Shown here one piece after another: positions 1 through 6,382 of a DNA stretch of 12,604 nt. The notes beneath the pieces were generated by a model. The model worked only from the letters and a program-made list of their open reading frames with translations, did no database searches and was not told the DNA's origin. A program made the position numbers and the translations under genes. How positions within the stretch are numbered: the first letter of the stretch is position 1; every line of letters begins with the position of its first letter. Source of the stretch: an uncultured Phenylobacterium sp. (GTDB lineage: Bacteria; Pseudomonadota; Alphaproteobacteria; Caulobacterales; Caulobacteraceae); NCBI GenBank assembly GCA_945952175.1, contig CAMFHW010000063.1:1-12604 (forward strand). Reading direction: 5' to 3'.

Positions 1-7
1 GGCCACG

Positions 8-57
8 GCCTCTCTGCGTCCTCGGCGCACCTCCGCGACCTCCGCGTTCCAAAGGCC
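8..57 (+). repeat. Dispersed intergenic repeat, partial copy
   Basis: This segment is a near copy of 4758-4806. Both share CTCTGCGTCCT, then ACCTCCGCGA, then TCCAAAGGCC, with a few substitutions and small indels. At 4714-4803 the same element has two inverted arms. Only the right arm is visible here, so the left arm probably lies outside the window. It is immediately followed by a copy of the CCCGGC palindromic repeat, the same two families that neighbour each other at 4650-4806. No coding capacity is credible. Confidence 0.7.
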
Positions 58-77
58 ACCAGCTCAGAGCTTCAGGA

Positions 78-110
78 TCTGGATCCCGGCATTCGCCGGG
101 ACGAGCGGAG
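78..110 (+). repeat. Palindromic REP-like repeat, copy 1
   Basis: The copy reads TCTGGATCCCGGC, a 4-base centre, then GCCGGGACGAGCGGAG. Its core, TCCCGGCATTCGCCGGGA (84-101), has a 7-bp outer stem; the centre ATTC differs by one base from the GTTC of copy 4. Three more copies occur at 4647, 6251 and 6338. It lies 4 bp downstream of the cytochrome c stop (115), so the hairpin may end that minus-strand transcript or protect its 3' end. No T-tract is visible, so true terminator activity is not shown. Confidence 0.8.
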
Positions 111-114
111 AAAC

Positions 115-516
115 TTACGGCCCCGCGATCCGCGCCACGTCCGCCTCGCTCACCGGCTTCGGATAGTCGTTGCCGTAGTGCGTCCGCAGATAGGTGATCA
201 CCTCGGCCATCTGGGCGTTGGAGAGCATGCCCGAAAAGCCCGGCATCGCCCCCTTGCCCTTGGCCACGATCGTCACCGGGTAGGCCGCCACGCCCAGCCG
301 CGGATTGGCCGCCAGCGCCGGGATCGCCGCCGCCCCGCTCGCCCCCTTGGCGTCGGCCATGTGGCAGGCCTGGCAGACCTGGCGATAGACCTGCTCGCCG
401 GTCACCGGCTTCTCGGCCCGCACGATCCCGCCGCCGGTGTCGCCGCTCGGCGGGGCCTGGGCCGCCGCGTCGCCCGCCGCCAGCACCGCCAGAATGGAAA
501 GCATTCCCCACCGCAT
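115..516 (-). CDS. Small exported c-type cytochrome, partner of flavoenzyme
   Basis: This is a 133-residue class I c-type cytochrome, presumably carrying electrons in the periplasm. Residues 1-21 form a Sec signal peptide with a short hydrophobic core ending AAAQA. The single haem site CQACH has Cys48, Cys51 and His52, and Met91 in the GAMPGF segment is the likely sixth ligand, which fits a compact mono-haem domain. The start at 516 was chosen because it puts the signal peptide at the N-terminus, lies 1 bp beyond the stop of the upstream flavoenzyme, and has GGAGG six bases ahead. Upstream in-frame starts would lie inside the flavoenzyme gene. The tight junction implies translational coupling and a shared job: accepting electrons from the flavoenzyme is the natural inference. 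The cytochrome assignment is firm; the partnership is inferred. Confidence 0.92.
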   Translation of the reverse strand: MRWGMLSILAVLAAGDAAAQAPPSGDTGGGIVRAEKPVTGEQVYRQVCQACHMADAKGASGAAAIPALAANPRLGVAAYPVTIVAKGKGAMPGFSGMLSNAQMAEVITYLRTHYGNDYPKPVSEADVARIAGP

Positions 517-517
517 C

Positions 518-2104
518 TCAGGCCTCCAGCGCGCGCTTGTGCAGTCGGGTGATGGCGTCGATCGACGACAACAGCGCCCCCTCCATCCAGCAGCCCACAT
601 AGGAGGCGTGCTCCCCGGCCAGCACGATCCGCCGGTCCATCGCCACCAGGGTCTGGTAGTGCGCCTTGCGGGTGTCCTCGTTCCAGCGGGCGCAGCAGCC
701 CAGCGTCCAGGGCACCCGGCTCCAGGCCACCGAGGCGCCGCTCAGGAACTCCTTGCGATAGCTCTCCGGATGGAACACCGAGCCCTGGGCCAGCGCCGCC
801 TCGATCCGCTGCTCCGGCGTCATGCCGGCCAGGCGGAACGCCCCCAGGTCGCGGGCGAAGGCGCCCAGCAGCACCGCCGGCCCGTCCTTGAACAGGTTGT
901 TGTTCGGATAGGAGACCAGCCCGATCTCCTGGTCGGTGAAGCTGTGGCCGCCATAGATGTAGTCGTCCTCCTCCCAGAAGCGCCGCTTCATCTCCAGCCC
1001 GATCTTCACCTGGCCGGAATAGGGCACCGCCTGGATGGCGGCCTTCATGTCGTCCGTGACCTGAGTATCGATCTGCGACAGCACTGACAGCGGGATGGTG
1101 CAGACGCACCAATCGGCCTTCTCCGTCTTGGCCGCGCCGGTCTGGGTGTCCTGGTAGCTGATGGTCACGCCCTTGGCGTCCTGGGCGATCCTGGTGACCT
1201 TGGCGTTGTGGGTGACCAGCCCGTCGATCTGCTTGGCGAAGGCCTTGCCGATCATGTCCATGCCGCCCACGGGCTGGAACATGGTGGTCTGCATCTCGTG
1301 GTTCATGAAGAACGCCATCGAGGTCCAGACCTGCGGGTCCAGCACGTCGTGCAGATTGTAGAGGGCCGAGGGGATCGGCGCCCCGTTCACCCCGCCGCCG
1401 GGCGGCCGGTCATAGCCCCGGTGCGAGGCCGAGCGCAGCCCGGCCGAATATTTGAAGTCCTTGTCCAGCATGCCCCAGCCGCGCAGGGCTTCCAGCAGAC
1501 GCTCGCGGTCCTCGGCGGTCACCGCCTCGTCCAAGGCCTTCTGGTTGATCGACTTGGCCAACAGCTCGGCGATGTTGCCTTCGAAGTCCGCCGCCGCCGC
1601 GTTGAACCGCACCGGCTTGCCGCCGAACGCCTGGGACGAGTGGACGAAGGTGTTGTGGTTGAACTGGATGAACGGCTCCAGCGCCACGCCGAACGCCTTG
1701 CAATAGTGCAGCAGGGTGCGGTGGTGGTGCGGGATGCGCCAGGGGCCGGGGTTCAGGTAGTTGCCCGGCTGGAAGGCGACGTTCTGGGTCGCTCCGCCCA
1801 GCTCGGTATAGGTGTCGCCGCCACGCAGCGACCAGTTCCGCCCGCCGGCCCGCGCCTGGTATTCGAGGATCTTCACCGAATAGCCGGCCTTGCGCAGCTC
1901 GTAGGCCGCCAGCATCCCGGCCAACCCCGCGCCCAGCACGATCACGCTCGCCCCCTTGCGCGCGCCCGACAGGTTCGGCGGACCGGCGAACTGGGTCTCG
2001 CTCGCATGCCCCAGGCTGGTCATCGACAGGTACAGCGCCGCCGTCCCGCCCAGCATGCCCATGGCCGACAGCAACTGCCGGCGCGTCGTCACCCCGCGCT
2101 CCAT
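518..2104 (-). CDS. Tat-exported flavin amine/L-amino-acid oxidoreductase
   Basis: This 528-residue protein belongs to the flavin-containing amine oxidase superfamily (monoamine oxidase, L-amino acid oxidase, tryptophan monooxygenase). Residues 7-34 form a twin-arginine signal (TRRQLL, then a hydrophobic stretch ending GHA), so it is probably folded with FAD in the cytoplasm and exported. The dinucleotide motif GAGLAG is at 58-63 with the ribose-binding Glu81, followed by the AGGR motif (86-89). A GPWRIPHHH segment resembles the substrate-carboxylate region of L-amino acid oxidases. The C-terminus has GEHASYVGCWMEGA, the FAD-closing motif of the family. The ATG at 2104 has GGGGAG upstream. 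The gene lies 123 bp after the Rieske oxygenase and is coupled to a cytochrome c gene, which suggests it acts as a dehydrogenase feeding the respiratory chain rather than an H2O2-forming oxidase. The substrate is unknown. Confidence 0.9.
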   Translation of the reverse strand: MERGVTTRRQLLSAMGMLGGTAALYLSMTSLGHASETQFAGPPNLSGARKGASVIVLGAGLAGMLAAYELRKAGYSVKILEYQARAGGRNWSLRGGDTYTELGGATQNVAFQPGNYLNPGPWRIPHHHRTLLHYCKAFGVALEPFIQFNHNTFVHSSQAFGGKPVRFNAAAADFEGNIAELLAKSINQKALDEAVTAEDRERLLEALRGWGMLDKDFKYSAGLRSASHRGYDRPPGGGVNGAPIPSALYNLHDVLDPQVWTSMAFFMNHEMQTTMFQPVGGMDMIGKAFAKQIDGLVTHNAKVTRIAQDAKGVTISYQDTQTGAAKTEKADWCVCTIPLSVLSQIDTQVTDDMKAAIQAVPYSGQVKIGLEMKRRFWEEDDYIYGGHSFTDQEIGLVSYPNNNLFKDGPAVLLGAFARDLGAFRLAGMTPEQRIEAALAQGSVFHPESYRKEFLSGASVAWSRVPWTLGCCARWNEDTRKAHYQTLVAMDRRIVLAGEHASYVGCWMEGALLSSIDAITRLHKRALEA

Positions 2105-2227
2105 CCCGCTCTCCCCGCGCCCTGACCTGCGACAGGGCTAGGCAAGGCTTGGATGGGAGTCGCCCCGCGACCGCGCGGGTGCGCCGGCCTTTTCGCAACC
2201 GTCCGTGTTTGCGGCGCCCGTGGCCCG

Positions 2228-3316
2228 CTAGTGCGCAGCGGGCGGGCGCCGCGCCTGCTCGGCGGCGATCAGCTTCTCCATGCGCCGCCGCACCAGGGCC
2301 GCGGCCACGTCGGAGGCGAAGCTCACCTCGGCGCGGGCGTCGCCCACCTGGTCGATCCGCGTCTCGATGGCCTCCAGGATCGCCACGTCCTCGCGCACCA
2401 CCTGGGCGTTGCGCTCCATCAGCGCCGCCGTGAAGCCCGGATTGCCGCGCGCGAAGTTGCGGGTCGCGGCGGTGAAATAGTGCGTCGTGGTCGCCGTCTC
2501 CGGCGTCACCCCGTGCAGGAAGTTCATCTCGCCCACCAGTCGTAGCTCACCGTCGGCCGCGTCCGCGCTGAAGGTCTGCGAGCCTGTCGAATTCACCAGC
2601 GAAACGCCCAGCAGCTCCGAGCGCAGCCGCGCCGTGAACCAGCCGCCCATGCCCTCGAACACCGCCCGCGCCCCGTCGTCGGCCTCCGCCAGCGGCAGGC
2701 CGCGGCTCACGGCGAACCGGCCGGGCTCGTCCAGCACGTCCTCCTCGCGCACCTTCGCGTGCATCACCGCCCCGCCCAGCGAGCTCGGATGGACGAAGTC
2801 CACATGGCTCTGGTCGAACAGGTTCTCGATCAACAGCTGCGCCCGCGCCGCCAGCTGGAAGGGCGCCACCAGCTCCACGTCCCAGCCGCCATCCTCGCCC
2901 AGCCCGACCGAGGCCGCGTCGGGCAGCAGGGCGGTGTCGGCGAGCTCGGGCTCGCCCGGCCAGATCCACAGCACGGGCCCGCGCTCGACCAGCGGGTAGG
3001 CCTTCAGCCGGAAGCTCGGCGGAACCCGCTCCTGCGACGGCGCGCGCGAACACTGCCCGTCCGCCTCGAACCGCGCGCCGTGATAGGGGCACACGATCGC
3101 CTCGCCTTCCACCTGCGCGCCGGCCAGCGGCATCCACCGGTGCGGACAGACCGAGGCGACCGCCGCCGCCCGCCCGCTCGCGCCGCGATACAGCACCACC
3201 TCCTCGCCCAGGATCGTGCGCGCCAGCGGCGCGGCGCCCAGCTCGGCGGCCCAGGCGGCGATGTACCATTGATTGCGGGCGAAGCCGGGTCCGGTGCGGA
3301 ACGGATAGCTGGACAA
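2228..3316 (-). CDS. Rieske non-haem iron oxygenase, VanA-like
   Basis: This is a 362-residue terminal oxygenase of the Rieske ring-hydroxylating/O-demethylating group, closest in layout to vanillate O-demethylase subunit VanA. The Rieske [2Fe-2S] centre is visible as CPH (Cys57, His59) and CPYH (Cys76, His79). The mononuclear iron site is in NLFDQSHVDFVH (His171, His176), and a C-terminal REDVAILEAIE segment holds the likely acidic ligand. I chose the TTG at 3316, with GGGAG about 7 bases upstream, because family members begin shortly before the NQWYIAAW motif. The other in-frame start, a TTG at 3403, adds 29 residues with no similarity I recognise. No ferredoxin-reductase partner is in the window, so electrons must come from elsewhere. 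The substrate cannot be read from sequence; methoxy-aromatic, amine or sterol-like substrates all occur in this group. Confidence 0.88.
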   Translation of the reverse strand: MSSYPFRTGPGFARNQWYIAAWAAELGAAPLARTILGEEVVLYRGASGRAAAVASVCPHRWMPLAGAQVEGEAIVCPYHGARFEADGQCSRAPSQERVPPSFRLKAYPLVERGPVLWIWPGEPELADTALLPDAASVGLGEDGGWDVELVAPFQLAARAQLLIENLFDQSHVDFVHPSSLGGAVMHAKVREEDVLDEPGRFAVSRGLPLAEADDGARAVFEGMGGWFTARLRSELLGVSLVNSTGSQTFSADAADGELRLVGEMNFLHGVTPETATTTHYFTAATRNFARGNPGFTAALMERNAQVVREDVAILEAIETRIDQVGDARAEVSFASDVAAALVRRRMEKLIAAEQARRPPAAH

Positions 3317-3490
3317 GCGGAGCTCCCGAGGCGCGGGCGAATCGCCAGGCGACGTCCTTAGGTCTGGGGTGATTGTGGCGGCGGCACAACGCGTCCGCCG
3401 CAATTCGCGCTCTAAGGTCGCGCTTGATGAACGGCGGCCAACGACCGCCTCAAGGGGCGTTCAGCCGAGCTCCGCCATATCGGAAGCGTA

Positions 3491-3506
3491 GCGGCGATTC
3501 CGCCGC
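3491..3506. other. GC hairpin in the leader before the 3525 gene
   Basis: GCGGCGATTCCGCCGC forms a 6-bp stem with a 4-base loop. It ends 5 bases before the AGGA ribosome binding site (3512-3515) of the small gene starting at 3525. It has no following T-tract, so it is not a terminator. It could be a leader structure or a chance GC palindrome. Confidence 0.35.
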
Positions 3507-3524
3507 GCCTTAGGAATCCGCAAG

Positions 3525-3797
3525 ATGTCCACGCCCCTCCGCGTCGTGACGAACCAATCCGCTCCCGCCGTCTCGCTCGGCGACCGGGTCCGCGCCCTGC
3601 AGGCCGAGGCCCGCGGCCTCGCCCGCGAGCACATCGAGGCCCTGGCCGCCAGCCTGCTCGCCACCCAGCGCCTGGCCGACGACATCGCGGCCGGCGGCGA
3701 GGCCTATCCGCCCGGCGTGCGCGACATCGCCCGGCGCCTCTCCGAAGACAGCGCCGCCAAGGCGCTGACCCTGGAGGCGCTTTCCGCCCGGGCCTGA
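3525..3797 (+). CDS. Conserved hypothetical protein, 90 residues
   Basis: This is a small soluble protein without signal peptide or membrane segment. After a variable N-terminus, about residues 17-90 are predicted almost wholly helical and rich in Ala, Leu, Arg and Glu (LGDRVRALQAEARGLAREH, then RDIARRLSEDSAAKALTLEAL). I do not recognise a named domain, but the composition and layout resemble short conserved proteins in Caulobacterales genomes. The ATG at 3525 has TAGGA nine bases upstream. The gene diverges from the Rieske oxygenase across about 200 bp and precedes the membrane protein by 103 bp. Codon use (strong G/C third positions) matches true genes nearby, which supports it being real. 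Function unknown. Confidence 0.75.
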   Translation: MSTPLRVVTNQSAPAVSLGDRVRALQAEARGLAREHIEALAASLLATQRLADDIAAGGEAYPPGVRDIARRLSEDSAAKALTLEALSARA

Positions 3798-3812
3798 GGT
3801 CCGTTCGCGTGC

Positions 3813-3824
3813 GCCGCCGGCGGC
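3813..3824. other. 12-bp palindrome abutting a TTGACA box
   Basis: GCCGCCGGCGGC is a perfect palindrome directly followed by TTGACA (3825-3830), a good -35 box for the membrane protein gene at 3901. No convincing -10 hexamer lies 16-18 bp downstream, so the promoter call is weak. The palindrome could be the stem of a factor-dependent terminator for the 3525 gene, or an operator. Confidence 0.3.
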
Positions 3825-3900
3825 TTGACAATCCTTGATTGCCAAGGCGCCGCCATCGCGCTCAATCTTCCCCCCGGCGTCAGGGCAGGGGGAATTGCAC

Positions 3901-4623
3901 ATGACGACGACGATCGAAGGGGCGCGGCCGCGCGCCGAGGTGGGGCGGGCCTTCTATCTCGTCTGGTCCCTGGCGATGGTGGCGATCTTCCTCGCCGGCT
4001 TTTCCCAGACCGTGCCGGGCGACTTCGCGCCCGCGCCCGGCCTGCCGTTGCTGCTGCATGTGCATGGCGCGGTCTTCACCTGCTGGGTGGTGCTGATGAT
4101 CGCTCAGCCGGCCCTGGTCACCGCCGGCGACATCCGCCGCCATCGCCAGCTGGGGATCGCCGGCGCGGTCCTGGCCGGCGCCATGGTGATCATGGGCGTC
4201 GCCGCGACCCTGTTCTCCATCGGCCATCATCGGGTGCCCATCTTCTTCCCCAAGGGCGTGTTCCTGGTGATGAACATCCTGGGCATCCTCGTCTTCGGCG
4301 GCCTGGTCGCCGCGGCCGTCCGGCTGCGTCGCCAGTCGGACTGGCACAAGCGCCTGATGATGTGCGCCAGCGCCGCGATCCTCGGTCCCGGTCTCGGCCG
4401 CTTCCTGCCGATGGACAGCTTCGGCGCCATCGCGCCCCTGGTCCTGTTCCTGGTCAACGACCTCGTCCTCTTGATGGGGCCGGCCGCCGACCTGGTCGTG
4501 CGCCGCCGCATCCACCCGGCCTACGGCTGGGGCGTCGCCGCCGTGGTGCTGATGCAGGTCGCCATCGGCCCCCTGGCCTTCTCGCCCATGGCCAAGGCCG
4601 CCGTCCACGCCCTCGGCGGCTGA
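3901..4623 (+). CDS. Multi-pass inner membrane protein, unnamed family
   Basis: This 240-residue integral membrane protein has about seven hydrophobic segments, estimated by eye at residues 18-35, 48-70, 80-103, 112-138, 152-170, 178-198 and 205-232. Recurrent family features are visible: HVHG at 53-56 at the start of the second segment, a HRQLG turn after LVTAGDIRR, and WHKRLM before the fifth segment. The histidines near membrane boundaries could bind haem or metal, but no known haem-protein signature is complete, so I leave the function open. It resembles conserved hypothetical membrane proteins common in alphaproteobacteria. The ATG at 3901 has an ideal AGGGGGAA ribosome binding site 6 bases upstream. 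The upstream gene lies 103 bp away, so co-transcription is uncertain. The repeat cluster begins 23 bp after the stop. Confidence 0.8.
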   Translation: MTTTIEGARPRAEVGRAFYLVWSLAMVAIFLAGFSQTVPGDFAPAPGLPLLLHVHGAVFTCWVVLMIAQPALVTAGDIRRHRQLGIAGAVLAGAMVIMGVAATLFSIGHHRVPIFFPKGVFLVMNILGILVFGGLVAAAVRLRRQSDWHKRLMMCASAAILGPGLGRFLPMDSFGAIAPLVLFLVNDLVLLMGPAADLVVRRRIHPAYGWGVAAVVLMQVAIGPLAFSPMAKAAVHALGG

Positions 4624-4646
4624 GCTACCGCTCTCGATCCAGGACC

Positions 4647-4680
4647 CGCTCATCCCGGCGAACGCCGGGACTCAGATCCC
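4647..4680 (-). repeat. Palindromic REP-like repeat, copy 2
   Basis: This is an inverted copy of the element at 78-110 and 6338-6370. The core TCCCGGCGAACGCCGGGA (4653-4670) is flanked by CGCTCA on the left and CTCAGATCCC on the right. It differs from copies 3 and 4 at several flank bases but keeps a perfect stem. It lies just after the membrane protein stop (4623). Confidence 0.8.
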
Positions 4681-4733
4681 ATGGCTGGGCGGTCAGTGAT
4701 CCTGCCCCCTCTGAACGCGGAGTTCGCAGAGAA

Positions 4734-4798
4734 GACGCCGAGATCGCGGAGGACAGGGCCTCTCTGCGTCCTGCGCGAACCTCCGCGATCTCTGCGTC
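4734..4798. repeat. Long inverted repeat, 18/19-bp arms
   Basis: The left arm 4734-4752 (GACGCCGAGATCGCGGAGG) pairs with the right arm 4780-4798, with one mismatch over 19 positions. The sequence outside the left arm (GAACGCGGAGTTCGCAGAG, 4713-4731) carries further degenerate copies of the same GCGGAG and GCAGAG words. The right arm and its flank are repeated at 8-57. The element is non-coding; open frames across it are by-products of the repeat. Confidence 0.75.
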
Positions 4799-4856
4799 CA
4801 AAGGCCGCCTGGCTCGGCGTCTCGGGATTGGAGCCAGGCCGAAGGCCGCCCAATTC

Positions 4857-4923
4857 ACCACAAAGGACACGAAGTCCACCAAGAGCAGCTCGGCCCCTTA
4901 GGGCGCTTCGTGTGCTTCGTGGT
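4857..4923. repeat. Inverted repeat, ACCACAAAG/CTTCGTGGT type
   Basis: ACCACAAAGGACACGAAG (4857-4874) pairs with the reverse complement of 4906-4923 at 16 of 18 positions, around a 31-bp centre. The GACACGAAG and CTTCGTG words are characteristic of a dispersed intergenic repeat seen in many proteobacterial genomes (recalled, not searched). It could form a hairpin between the two converging transcription units, the membrane protein gene on the left and DUF1905 on the right. Confidence 0.75.
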
Positions 4924-5011
4924 TCAAACCGCGGCTGCGCAGAGCGGATCCCGGTATGGGGCCGCGACGCGCCCGCTTCGCGACGCCGGAACGAGCGGGG
5001 AGGGCCGCGCC

Positions 5012-5308
5012 TTACCGCTCGCTTGCCGCGATCGTCATCTCGACCGCGATCGTGTCGCCGGCCGTGACCTCGGCCTTCTTCCGCACCGCCGCCTTGATTG
5101 GCAGCAGATAGGTGCCGTCCTTCGGGAACAGCGAGGTGGTGAAGGTCGCGCCGTTGATCGTCGCCTCGACCGGGATCACGCCCCAGCCATAGGTCACCGC
5201 GCGGGCCACGCCGCGCACCCGTTCCGCCTCCGCCTCGGGCAGGGGCGCGTAGAAGAAGGGGCTCGGCCCCCGCCAGTAGATGATCTCCGCCTCGAACCTG
5301 AACTCCAA
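5012..5308 (-). CDS. DUF1905-like small protein
   Basis: This 98-residue protein resembles the DUF1905 family. The pattern is visible throughout: EFRFEAEIIYWRG at the start, then YGWGVIPVEATINGATFTTSLFP, then GTYLLPIKAAVRKKAEVTAGDTIAVEM. Family proteins are about this size and predicted to be small beta-barrels; no biochemical role is settled. There is no ATG or GTG near the start of similarity. A TTG at 5308 with GGAG about 8 bases upstream gives the expected family N-terminus, so I use it. Reading farther upstream runs into the dehydrogenase gene in another frame. It lies 53 bp after the dehydrogenase on the same strand and may be its second operon member. Confidence 0.82.
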   Translation of the reverse strand: MEFRFEAEIIYWRGPSPFFYAPLPEAEAERVRGVARAVTYGWGVIPVEATINGATFTTSLFPKDGTYLLPIKAAVRKKAEVTAGDTIAVEMTIAASER

Positions 5309-5361
5309 GGCCCGCGCTCCGCCGCCGATGGTCGACGGCGGAACGCTATCGCGCCCTGGGC

Positions 5362-6159
5362 TCAGAGCGCCAGGGTGAAGCCACCGTTCACCGGATAGAC
5401 CTGGCCGGAAATCCAGCTCGAGGCGTCCGAGGCCAGGAACAGCGCCATGTTGGCGACATCGTCCGGCTGGCCCGGCCGGCGGATGATGTACTTCTCCAGC
5501 TGCCGCTTCAGCCGCTCCTGGTCGCCTTCCAGCGTCCGCTGCACGGCGGGGGTGGCGGTGAGCGCGATGGCGATCGAATTGGCGGTGATGCCATGGCGGC
5601 CCAGCGTGCGGGCCACCGAGCGCATGAAGCCCGCCGCGCCGGCCTTCGAGGCGGCGTAGATCTCCATGTTCGCGTCGCCCCAGCGGCCGGCGTCGGAGAT
5701 GATGGTGATGATCCGCCCGGGCGCCTGGCGCTCCAGCATGTGCGGGATCACCGCGGCGGTGCAGTTCATCACGCCGTAGAAGTTCACCCCGATGAAGCTC
5801 TGCCAGACGTCCGGCCCGGTTTCCCAGAACGGCTTGCGCAGCTCCGGCGACGGGTTGGCCCCGGCGTTGCCCGCATTGTTCACCAGCACCCCGATCGGCC
5901 CCAGCTTGCCCTTGGCCTCCTCGGCCATGGCGCGCACCGCAGCGGTGTCCGACACGTCGCACTGCAAGGCGATCGCCTTGCCACCCGCCGCGCGCACCTC
6001 CTCGGCCACCGCCTCGGCGCGCTCCAGCACATAGTCGTTCACCACCACGCCGCCGCTGTTCGTCGCCCCGCCCAGGTGCAGGGCGATCTGCCGCCCCACG
6101 CCCTGGCCCGCCCCGGTCACCAGCGACACCCGGCCGCCCAGATTGAGAATGTCCGTCAT
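5362..6159 (-). CDS. Short-chain dehydrogenase/reductase (SDR)
   Basis: This is a 265-residue classical SDR oxidoreductase, probably cytosolic. The cofactor loop TGAGQGVG is at 15-22. Asp42 in VVVNDY, at the end of the second strand, suggests NAD(H) preference. NNAG is at 94-97. The catalytic set is Asn126, Ser155, Tyr168 and Lys172 (YAASK), with the normal 13-residue Ser-Tyr spacing. The C-terminus carries ISGQVYPVNGGFTL, the usual end of FabG-like members. The VVVND segment recalls the dehydrogenase part of multifunctional beta-oxidation enzymes, so a hydroxyacyl-type substrate is possible, but SDR substrates cannot be assigned from motifs alone. The ATG at 6159 has AGAGGAAA upstream. A DUF1905-like gene follows in the same direction. 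Confidence 0.92.
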   Translation of the reverse strand: MTDILNLGGRVSLVTGAGQGVGRQIALHLGGATNSGGVVVNDYVLERAEAVAEEVRAAGGKAIALQCDVSDTAAVRAMAEEAKGKLGPIGVLVNNAGNAGANPSPELRKPFWETGPDVWQSFIGVNFYGVMNCTAAVIPHMLERQAPGRIITIISDAGRWGDANMEIYAASKAGAAGFMRSVARTLGRHGITANSIAIALTATPAVQRTLEGDQERLKRQLEKYIIRRPGQPDDVANMALFLASDASSWISGQVYPVNGGFTLAL

Positions 6160-6250
6160 CGTTTCCTCTCCCGTCTCGTCCCTTCAAGGGTTGGCGGGAT
6201 CGGACACCGGGTCACCATGGGTCAGGCAAGAGGTGCGAACGCCCCCCAAA

Positions 6251-6285
6251 CCGCTCGTCCCGGCGAACGCCGGGATCCAGATCCC
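6251..6285 (-). repeat. Palindromic REP-like repeat, copy 3
   Basis: CCGCTCGTCCCGGC, then GAAC, then GCCGGGATCCAGATCCC. The perfect stem TCCCGGCG/CGCCGGGA lies at 6258-6275. It is the reverse complement of copy 4 (6338-6370) over about 31 bp, so the two form a head-on pair with 52 bp between them. Confidence 0.85.
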
Positions 6286-6337
6286 AAGGCGCAGTGGGAT
6301 TCGACTTGGAATGAGCCCCGAGCTCCGCACTAAGTCA

Positions 6338-6370
6338 TCTGGATCCCGGCGTTCGCCGGGACGAGCGGAG
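6338..6370 (+). repeat. Palindromic REP-like repeat, copy 4
   Basis: TCTGGATCCCGGC, then GTTC, then GCCGGGACGAGCGGAG. It is inverted relative to copy 3. Its last four bases, GGAG (6367-6370), lie 12 bases before the GTG start of the DNA glycosylase gene, so the repeat probably supplies that gene's ribosome binding site and part of its leader. Confidence 0.85.
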
Positions 6371-6382
6371 TGAAGCTGCAGC

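Larger units (their letters stand above)
4624..5011. other. 388-bp intergenic region made mostly of repeats
   Basis: This stretch separates the converging membrane protein and DUF1905-like genes. It contains three unrelated inverted repeats (listed separately) joined by short unique segments. No credible gene is present: frames of 85 codons and more on both strands run straight through the repeats and are low in recognisable protein features. No T-tract terminator was found. Confidence 0.7.

Noticed and set aside
1208..2125. 305-codon plus-strand frame opposite the flavoenzyme gene
   Set aside because: It is Arg/His/Gln-rich, lacks any motif and lies wholly antisense to a gene with clear FAD motifs; long antisense frames are expected in GC-rich DNA.
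4625..4882. 85-codon minus-strand frame in the intergenic region
   Set aside because: It is composed of the inverted repeats themselves and has no independent protein features.
3825..4901. 358-codon plus-strand frame overlapping the membrane protein gene
   Set aside because: It is a +1-frame shadow rich in Arg and Pro; its tail is translated repeat sequence.
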